Below, in pieces: positions 7,066 through 11,556 of a stretch of DNA of 11,556 bases. The position numbers and the translations under genes were made by a program. Each line of letters opens with the position of its first letter. Positions within the stretch are counted from its first letter, which is position 1. Origin of the DNA: an uncultured Collinsella sp. (GTDB lineage: Bacteria; Actinomycetota; Coriobacteriia; Coriobacteriales; Coriobacteriaceae); assembly GCA_959599635.1 (NCBI GenBank), contig CAUGJN010000045.1:1-11556 (forward strand). The letters are read 5' to 3'. The notes under the pieces were generated by a model. The model saw only the letters and a list, made by a program, of their open reading frames with translations. It did no database searches and had not been told where the DNA came from.

Positions 7066-7163
7066 TGCCAGACTCGTCGCGTGCGGCGTCTGGCGTAAGT
7101 CTAGGGCTCATTCTCGCCCTGGACTGTTCCTCTGGGGCGATGTGACTGTCGTTCCAAGAGGAA
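7066..7163 (+). promoter_or_regulatory. Structured leader of the MFS exporter gene, possible attenuator/RBS mask
   Basis: Three pairings lie in the 106 bp before the exporter start. TGCCAGAC (7066-7073) pairs with GTCTGGCG (7088-7095). AGTCTAGGGC (7098-7107) pairs with GCCCTGGACT (7116-7125) as a 10-bp stem with one G-U and an 8-nt loop. TTCCTCT (7127-7133) is perfectly complementary to AGAGGAA (7157-7163), which contains most of the ribosome binding site GAGGAAGG at 7158-7165. The third pairing would hide that site. No long T run follows the second stem, so translational control fits better than transcription termination. A weak -10-like TACAAT lies at 7040-7045 without a convincing -35. Confidence 0.4.
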
Positions 7164-7171
7164 GGAAATGC

Positions 7172-8587
7172 ATGGGAAGCAAATCTCAGCAACAAGTTCA
7201 GACAACGCCATCGGCCACTTCGGCGTTTCTCGCCGTAATGTATATCGCAGCCTTTGTTGCCGCCTTTAACGAGAACATCATTAACGTGGCGTTGCACGAC
7301 ATCATGGCGGCCTTTTCGGTGAGTGCCACCACGGCGCAGTGGCTTGTTTCGGGCTACATGATCGTGACGTCGATCTTTACGGCCGTCATGGCCTTTCTTT
7401 CCGGTCGTTTCTCGACGCGCAAGCTGCTGTTTTTCGCATGCGGATGCACGGTCGCCGGAGAAGTCCTGTGCCTGGTCGCCCCGTCGTTTACTGTTTTGCT
7501 GCCAAGTCGTATTTTGCAGGCTGCGGGATCGGGCATCTTGTTTCCGCTCATGATGAACGTGGTGCTGTCTTGCGCCCCGCGTGAGAAGCTCGGTCTGTAC
7601 CTGAGTCTGGGCGGTGCCTGCATTACGCTAGGGCCGGCGTTTGGACCTGTGATCAGCGGTCTTATGTGCACGTTGTTTGGCTGGAGAGCGGTGTTCGTAG
7701 TGCCGTTGGTGGGCGGCATTGCGGTCGCTGCGGCGGGCGTAAAGCTTGTTCAGAATGTCGGAGAGCGCTCGAACACCACGCTTGATATTCTGTCGGTTGT
7801 TTTGCTCGCTGCCAGCATTACGGCATTTGTGTATTCCGTAGGCGAGTTCTCGACCAATCTGATTTCCGGCATCGTGACACTCTTCGCCGCCCTTGTGCTG
7901 CTCGGCTTGTTTGCGGCCCGTCAGCTCAAGCTCGAGCATCCGGTGCTTAACGTGCGTCCCGTGGCGAGCGTTCGTTTTTGGCCTGCGTGCCTGCTTGTGG
8001 TGGTGTCGATGATGACAACGTTCTCGATGAGTGTTTTGTTGCCGCTCTATTTTGAGGGCGTATACGGCATGACCGCACTTGTTGCGGGCTTGCTCATTTT
8101 GCCGGCGATTGCCTGCAACGCCGTGACCTCGATTGTGGGCGGACGTGTGATGGACGCCCGTGGCGCATGGCCCCTGCTGCCGGTCGGCTTTGCCCTGATT
8201 GCCGTGGGGCAGACTGCCATCTCGATGACGGCGGCAAGCATGAACATCGGCGTCGTCGTGGCGCTGACCGTTGTGGTGTATGCCGGAGTCGGTTTGGTGC
8301 TGAGCCCCTCGCAAACGGCCGGCTTGGAGACGCTGCCTGCCGCTGAACATCCTCACGGAACGGCATTGCTTAACACGTGGAACATGATTGCCGCATCGTT
8401 TGGCCCGTCGCTGTTTATCGGTCTGCTCTCGAGTTCTGCGGTGGCTGCTGGCGCCGCGGGCGTTGCGTCGGACGTTGCCCAGGCGATAGGATTTGCAGCC
8501 GCCGTGCGCGTGGCGGCCGTGATTGCCGTTGTCGGGTTCGCGGTGTCGCTGGTGTACGCCCGCCGCGAGTCGCACATGTCGCATTAA
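7172..8587 (+). CDS. MFS exporter, DHA2 (EmrB/QacA-type) family
   Basis: This 471-residue integral membrane protein is rich in long hydrophobic segments and matches the size of 14-helix DHA2 proton-driven drug exporters. Family marks are the first-helix signature FNENIINVALHDI (32-44; usual form LDxTIVNVALP), QWLVSGYM in helix 2, a motif-A-like loop GRFSTRK (78-84) and a motif C-like GGACITLGPAFGPVISG (147-163). The acidic residue normally near the start of the first signature is shifted (NEN). The ATG at 7172 is chosen because GAGGAAGG lies 6 nt upstream; the frame is open further upstream but has no good binding site there. It is divergent from the deformylase gene, with 204 bp between them. 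The exported compound is unknown: an antibiotic, bile compound or metabolite are all possible. The leader structure suggests induced expression. Confidence 0.9.
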   Translation: MGSKSQQQVQTTPSATSAFLAVMYIAAFVAAFNENIINVALHDIMAAFSVSATTAQWLVSGYMIVTSIFTAVMAFLSGRFSTRKLLFFACGCTVAGEVLCLVAPSFTVLLPSRILQAAGSGILFPLMMNVVLSCAPREKLGLYLSLGGACITLGPAFGPVISGLMCTLFGWRAVFVVPLVGGIAVAAAGVKLVQNVGERSNTTLDILSVVLLAASITAFVYSVGEFSTNLISGIVTLFAALVLLGLFAARQLKLEHPVLNVRPVASVRFWPACLLVVVSMMTTFSMSVLLPLYFEGVYGMTALVAGLLILPAIACNAVTSIVGGRVMDARGAWPLLPVGFALIAVGQTAISMTAASMNIGVVVALTVVVYAGVGLVLSPSQTAGLETLPAAEHPHGTALLNTWNMIAASFGPSLFIGLLSSSAVAAGAAGVASDVAQAIGFAAAVRVAAVIAVVGFAVSLVYARRESHMSH

Positions 8588-8739
8588 TGTGTGCACATAG
8601 ATTCTGCAGCTAGATTGGATGGCGACACCATAAACTAATGGACGTTTTGCCGAGAGGCATGAATGTATAAAGCGCAAAGAGTGCGCGACGGGCCCCGCGA
8701 ATGGGGCGATGATGCCCGAGAGGGCCAAGAAGGAGTCTC

Positions 8740-9651
8740 ATGTCTGAGAACGAAGAGATCATGAACGAGACCGAGAACGAGACCATGGCTGCCGAGGTCG
8801 AGGCAGTCGAGACCGTGGAGACCGAAGCTGCTGAGGTTGAGGCTGCTGACGAGGTTTCCGCCGAGGAGGAGGCCGAGGTTGTCGAGGCCGCCGCTGATTA
8901 CGATGACGAAGAGCTGATGGACAAGATGCAGAAGGCCGCTCGCCTGCTGCGTAGCCGTCGCTTTGCTATTTCCAAGGAGGAGGAAGCCAAGGCCGAGCGC
9001 ATGGCGAACATCGAGCGCGCCATTAAGCTCCTTGACCTCAAGCCCAAGATGGAGCAGAAGGAAATGTCCGACCTGCTGGGCATGCGCCTTCGTGAGCTCG
9101 ATGGTCTGATGGCCGAGGCCGAGGCTGCCGATCTGGTCGGCCGCATCGACGACGCCGAGGGCGATATGCGCAAGATCGTCGTCTTCGCTGCCGAGGATGC
9201 CGCTGAGGGCCTGGTCGAGCTTGCCAACAAGAAGGAGAAGCTCCTGCCTGAGCTTTCTTACGAGGAGGCCACCGAGCTGATGGCCGCTCTCGATAAGGTT
9301 ATCGCTCCGCTCGTCGCCATGGGCCTGGACGAGGACCGCGGTCCTCGCGGCGGCCGTGACGAGCGCGGTGGCCGTGGCGGCGACCGTGGCGGTCGCGGCG
9401 GCTTTGGCGATCGCGGTGGCCGTGGTGGTGACCGCGGCGGTCGCGGTGGCGATCGCGGTGGCCGTGGCGGCTTTGGTGACCGTGGCGGCGACCGTGGCGG
9501 TCGCGGCGGCTTTGGTGGCAACCGTGGTGGCTATGGCGATCGCGGTGGCAACCGTGGCGGCTTCGGCGGCAACCGTGGTAACGACCGCGGCGGTCGCGGT
9601 GGCGATCGTGGCGGCCGCAACGGTGGCGGCTTCCGCGGCAACCGCTTTTAG
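8740..9651 (+). CDS. Acidic/winged-helix-like protein with long RGG-box tail (putative nucleic acid-binding)
   Basis: The 303-residue protein has three parts. Residues 1-60 are very acidic (Glu/Ala/Val repeats). Residues 60-195 are a helix-rich middle: the stretch from IERAIKLLDL to DLLGMRLRELDGLMAEAEAA and then DLVGRIDDAEGDMRKIVVFA has the helix-helix-helix-wing rhythm of a MarR-like winged helix, though this is only a pattern match. Residues 200-303 are a Gly/Arg tail of DRGG, RGGRGG, GGFGDRGG and GGNRGG units. RGG boxes bind RNA or drive condensates in other proteins, including the tails of some bacterial RNA helicases. I do not recognise a named family. AAGAAGGAG lies 4 nt before the ATG at 8740. 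The 152-bp upstream gap has a TATAAA at 8666 but no convincing -35, and small GC hairpins at 8692-8707 and just before the ribosome binding site. It appears to be a single-gene unit. Role in transcription or RNA handling is inference. Confidence 0.8.
   Translation: MSENEEIMNETENETMAAEVEAVETVETEAAEVEAADEVSAEEEAEVVEAAADYDDEELMDKMQKAARLLRSRRFAISKEEEAKAERMANIERAIKLLDLKPKMEQKEMSDLLGMRLRELDGLMAEAEAADLVGRIDDAEGDMRKIVVFAAEDAAEGLVELANKKEKLLPELSYEEATELMAALDKVIAPLVAMGLDEDRGPRGGRDERGGRGGDRGGRGGFGDRGGRGGDRGGRGGDRGGRGGFGDRGGDRGGRGGFGGNRGGYGDRGGNRGGFGGNRGNDRGGRGGDRGGRNGGGFRGNRF
9337..9648 (+). repeat. Tandem RGG-coding repeat tract
   Basis: Degenerate 9- to 27-bp units made of CGT/CGC and GGT/GGC codons encode residues 200-303 of the RGG protein. 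Units vary mostly at third positions while the DRGG/GRGG/FGD/GGNRGG pattern is kept, which suggests selection on the protein. Slippage-driven length change between strains is likely. Confidence 0.9.
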
Positions 9652-9659
9652 TTGAGTTA

Positions 9660-9679
9660 CGGCGTTTTACCAAACGCCG
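9660..9679 (+). repeat. Small hairpin directly after the RGG gene
   Basis: CGGCGTTT (9660-9667) and AAACGCCG (9672-9679) pair over a 4-nt loop, starting 9 nt after the stop. No T run follows, so it is a weak terminator at best. Its GGCGTTT/AAACGCC arms also match the larger inverted repeat at 9697-9795, so alternative pairings are possible. Confidence 0.6.
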
Positions 9680-9696
9680 CAACGACTCGACGCTGC

Positions 9697-9795
9697 AAAC
9701 GCCCCTAAGCGGCAATCTGACGTTCAATTTCAAGGGCGCGACCAGAAGGTCAGCGCCCTTTCATTTCACGTCACCTTGCTCGCTTAGGGGCGTTT
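9697..9795. repeat. 15-bp perfect inverted repeat enclosing a terminator
   Basis: AAACGCCCCTAAGCG (9697-9711) and CGCTTAGGGGCGTTT (9781-9795) are perfect reverse complements 69 bp apart, with the hairpin at 9732-9760 nested between them. It may extend the terminator structure or mark the ends of a small mobile or repetitive unit. No flanking direct repeat is evident. Confidence 0.75.
9732..9767 (+). terminator. Rho-independent terminator of the RGG-protein gene
   Basis: AAGGGCGC (9732-9739) pairs with GCGCCCTT (9753-9760), and an inner GACC/GGTC stem closes an AGAA loop, with one bulged A at 9752. TCATTTC follows. It lies about 80 nt after the stop codon. The flanking A/T context (TTTCAAGGG on the left) could let it work for - strand transcripts too. 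Confidence 0.75.
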
Positions 9796-9828
9796 TCGCT
9801 GTCCGTCCTCTACCTGCGGCGTTGCATC

Positions 9829-9918
9829 GTCCCCTACTCATTGGGGACAGACTTAAATGAGTAGTCATTGGGGATGTTCTTGTTTGGCTAGTCGTTTAAG
9901 GACGTCCCCAACGACTGC
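9829..9918. repeat. Palindromic repeat cluster with TTGGGGAC core (REP-like)
   Basis: GTCCCC (9829-9834) pairs with GGGGAC (9843-9848), and CTACTCATT (9834-9842) alternatively pairs with AATGAGTAG (9856-9864). A larger hairpin follows: AGTCATTGGGGATGTTCTT (9863-9881) against AAGGACGTCCCCAACGACT (9898-9916), 19 bp with one mismatch and two G-U pairs. TCATTGGGGA occurs twice directly and once as an inverted, diverged copy. The style resembles interspersed palindromic repeats linked to RAYT/IS200-like transposases. No transposase is present here, so the class is a guess. Confidence 0.6.
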
Positions 9919-9924
9919 ATAACG

Positions 9925-9990
9925 TGAGAGTGGATAATCTCCCGGTTTGAGCCTGCATTCAAGCTCAAAGTGGGAGATTATCCACTCTCA
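9925..9990. repeat. 66-nt near-perfect hairpin
   Basis: TGAGAGTGGATAATCTCCC (9925-9943) and its exact reverse complement at 9972-9990 form a 19-bp stem. After a 2-nt mismatch it continues as TTTGAGC/GCTCAAA (9946-9952, 9963-9969) around a 10-nt loop. A diverged further copy of one arm, ATCCACGCTC, is at 10009-10018. It lies 42 bp beyond the pdxT stop codon and could end - strand transcription, but no T run is seen on either side. It looks more like a repetitive element. Confidence 0.8.
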
Positions 9991-10031
9991 TTTGCTCTGT
10001 GTCCGGAAATCCACGCTCGTTTCTACTCTGC

Positions 10032-10619
10032 CTACATTTGCAGGAACAGTTCGTGGAGGCGGGTGTCTTCGTCGAGTTCGGGGTGGAAGGTTACGCCGAG
10101 CTGGTTGCCCTGGCGGGCGGCGACGATGCGCCCGTCGACTTTCGCTAAGGCCTTGGCGTCGCCGTGGACCTCGACGATGCGGGGCGCGCGGATAAACGTC
10201 AGCGGCGCTTCACCGTCGATGCCGGCTACTTGCCCTTTGGTTCGAAAGCTGCCGAGCTGCCTGCCGTAGGCATTGCGCTCGACAAGTACATCCATGGTTG
10301 CCAAACGCGGCGTGCCCTTATCGTCATGGGCGGCAAGGTCGCGCGCCAGCAGAATCAGGCCGGCGCAGGTGCCCAGGACGGGCATGCCTTCAGCGATGCG
10401 GGCACGAAGCTCCTCGAGCATGCCCAACTCATCAAGCAGTTTCCCTTGAACGGTAGACTCGCCGCCGGGAAGTACCAGACGGTCAAAGTCCTGCTTCAAA
10501 TCAGCCGCCTGCCTCAGCTCAATACAACGTGCGCCCAGCTCGGACAGCCTCGCTTCGTGCTCGGCAAAAGCACCTTGGATCGCCAGCACGGCGACCGTCT
10601 GGTCTGCGTAATCACTCAT
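10032..10619 (-). CDS. pdxT: Pyridoxal 5'-phosphate synthase, glutaminase subunit PdxT
   Basis: PdxT hydrolyses glutamine and passes ammonia through a channel to PdxS for PLP synthesis in the cytoplasm. The 195-residue length is normal. It carries the class I glutamine amidotransferase triad: Cys85 in GTCAGLI, and His179 and Glu181 in TFHPEL. The PdxT/SNO marks LAIQGAFAEH (12-21) and PGGEST (51-56) are also present. The ATG at 10619 is preceded on the - strand by AAAGGA with suitable spacing, and the gene starts 20 nt after the pdxS stop, so the two form an operon. The hairpin at 9925-9990 lies just beyond its end. Confidence 0.97.
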   Translation of the reverse strand: MSDYADQTVAVLAIQGAFAEHEARLSELGARCIELRQAADLKQDFDRLVLPGGESTVQGKLLDELGMLEELRARIAEGMPVLGTCAGLILLARDLAAHDDKGTPRLATMDVLVERNAYGRQLGSFRTKGQVAGIDGEAPLTFIRAPRIVEVHGDAKALAKVDGRIVAARQGNQLGVTFHPELDEDTRLHELFLQM

Positions 10620-10639
10620 GTGCGATCCTTTCTGCCGGA

Positions 10640-11530
10640 CTAGCGTCCGCGCTCCTCCATGATGATCTCGATCTCGTCGGCGTTGATGCCCACCATAGCC
10701 TCGCCCAGGTCCTCCGAAAGCTCAGCGATGAGTTTGGCATCGGTGAAGTTGGCCACGGCCTTGACGATGGCGGCTGCGCGTTTGGCGGGATCGCCGCTCT
10801 TAAAGATGCCCGAGCCGACAAAGACGCCTTCGGCGCCCAGCTGCATCATCAGCGCGGCGTCGGCGGGGGTCGCTACGCCGCCGGCGGCAAAGTTCACGAC
10901 GGGAAGCTTGCCCGTGGCATGGACCTCGCGCACCAGCTCGACCGGAACCTGCAGTTGCTTGGCTGCCTCAAAGAGCTCGTCGTCGCGCAGGGCAACAACG
11001 TCACGGATCTGCTTTTGAATCTTGCGCATGTGGCGCACGGCTTGGACGACGTCGCCCGTGCCCGGCTCGCCCTTGGTGCGAATCATTGTGGCGCCCTCGG
11101 CAACACGGCGCAACGCTTCGCCCAGATCGCGGGCACCGCAGACAAACGGGACGTCAAACTGGGTCTTATCGATGTGGTAGACATCGTCGGCGGGGGAGAG
11201 AACCTCGGACTCATCGATGTAGTCGATCTCGATGGCCTGAAGGACCTGCGCCTCGACGATGTGACCGATGCGGCACTTGGCCATGACGGGGATGGAGACG
11301 GCCTCTTGAATGCCCTTGATCATCTTGGGGTCACTCATGCGCGACACGCCGCCGGCGGCGCGGATGTCGGCCGGGATGCGCTCGAGAGCCATGACGGCGC
11401 AGGCGCCTGCCTCCTCGGCGATACGTGCCTGCTCGGGCGTGGTGACGTCCATGATGACGCCGCCCTTGAGCATCTGCGCGAGTTCGCGATTGAGTTTGAC
11501 GCGATCTGCCTTGCTGGTCTGTTCTGCCAT
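10640..11530 (-). CDS. pdxS: Pyridoxal 5'-phosphate synthase, synthase subunit PdxS
   Basis: PdxS condenses ribose 5-phosphate, glyceraldehyde 3-phosphate and ammonia into PLP. It forms a dodecamer with PdxT attached. The 296-residue protein shows the family sequence throughout, including Asp28 in GGVIMDV, the sugar-binding Lys85 in PVMAKCRIGH, the second active-site Lys153 in RTKGEPGTG, and the phosphate-binding NFAAGGVATP and GVFVGSGIF loops. The start at 11530 is preferred over an in-frame ATG seven codons upstream. It has AGGGAG with 6-nt spacing and gives the usual N-terminus. Only 26 nt of upstream sequence remain in the window, so its promoter is not seen. Confidence 0.98.
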   Translation of the reverse strand: MAEQTSKADRVKLNRELAQMLKGGVIMDVTTPEQARIAEEAGACAVMALERIPADIRAAGGVSRMSDPKMIKGIQEAVSIPVMAKCRIGHIVEAQVLQAIEIDYIDESEVLSPADDVYHIDKTQFDVPFVCGARDLGEALRRVAEGATMIRTKGEPGTGDVVQAVRHMRKIQKQIRDVVALRDDELFEAAKQLQVPVELVREVHATGKLPVVNFAAGGVATPADAALMMQLGAEGVFVGSGIFKSGDPAKRAAAIVKAVANFTDAKLIAELSEDLGEAMVGINADEIEIIMEERGR

Positions 11531-11556
11531 GGTTGCTCCCTTGGTTGGCATGTGCA

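Noticed and set aside
7062..7145. 27-residue leader peptide gene before the MFS exporter
   Set aside because: There is no Shine-Dalgarno sequence before the ATG and no runs of regulatory codons. I mention it in the leader finding but do not call it a gene.
7628..8728. 366-codon - strand frame opposite the MFS exporter
   Set aside because: The product is a His/Arg/Gln-rich composition typical of antisense frames of membrane proteins. The exporter on the + strand is certain.
9299..9733. - strand and alternative + strand frames across the RGG repeats
   Set aside because: They translate to simple Arg/His, Pro/Arg or Ala/Val repeats produced by the repetitive GC-rich codons. Only the DRGG frame has a start with a ribosome binding site and a non-repeat domain.
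9931..9986. Inverted TTATCCACT words resembling DnaA boxes in the 66-nt hairpin
   Set aside because: Both differ from the TTATCCACA consensus at the last base, only two occur, and each is part of the hairpin arm. There is no AT-rich unwinding region or dnaA/dnaN nearby, so this is not an origin.

Overview
The window reads as chromosome of a GC-rich Gram-positive bacterium, most likely a gut Coriobacteriia member close to Collinsella. That placement is inferred from base composition, strong GGAGG-type ribosome binding sites, the pdxS-pdxT vitamin B6 pair, a short peptide deformylase variant and the overall gene style. No rRNA or marker gene fixes it. No transposase, CRISPR array, tRNA or rRNA is visible.

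Layout. Positions 1-166 are the tail of an AlaA-type aminotransferase, closed by a good terminator. A likely operon follows (393-5473, + strand): an amidohydrolase-fold protein, two tandem ceramidase-like proteins whose reading frames overlap by 4 nt, and a beta-glucoside/sucrose-type PTS EIIBC permease. It starts with a sigma70-type promoter. A 25-bp palindrome and a spaced half-site sit where a LysR-type activator would bind. The operon ends in a hairpin terminator, and a convergent LysR regulator gene (5597-6520, - strand) lies just beyond it. This is the least familiar part of the window. It looks like a sugar-uptake cassette whose cytoplasmic enzymes are of amidase/hydrolase type instead of glycosidases. 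Two of the three enzyme-like proteins have replaced residues that normally bind the catalytic metal.

Upstream of lysR on the - strand is a 136-residue peptide deformylase variant (6557-6967), probably on the same transcript. Divergent from it is a 14-helix-type DHA2 MFS exporter (7172-8587). Its leader can form two stem-loops and a third pairing that would mask the ribosome binding site. Next is a protein with an acidic N-terminus, a helix-rich, possibly winged-helix, middle and a long RGG-box tail (8740-9651).

The 380 bp between 9652 and 10031 hold no gene. They are packed with inverted repeats: a terminator nested inside a 15-bp perfect inverted repeat, a REP-like palindromic cluster containing TTGGGGAC, and a 66-nt near-perfect hairpin. 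The window ends with the pdxS-pdxT operon on the - strand (11530 to 10032), which encodes both subunits of PLP synthase.
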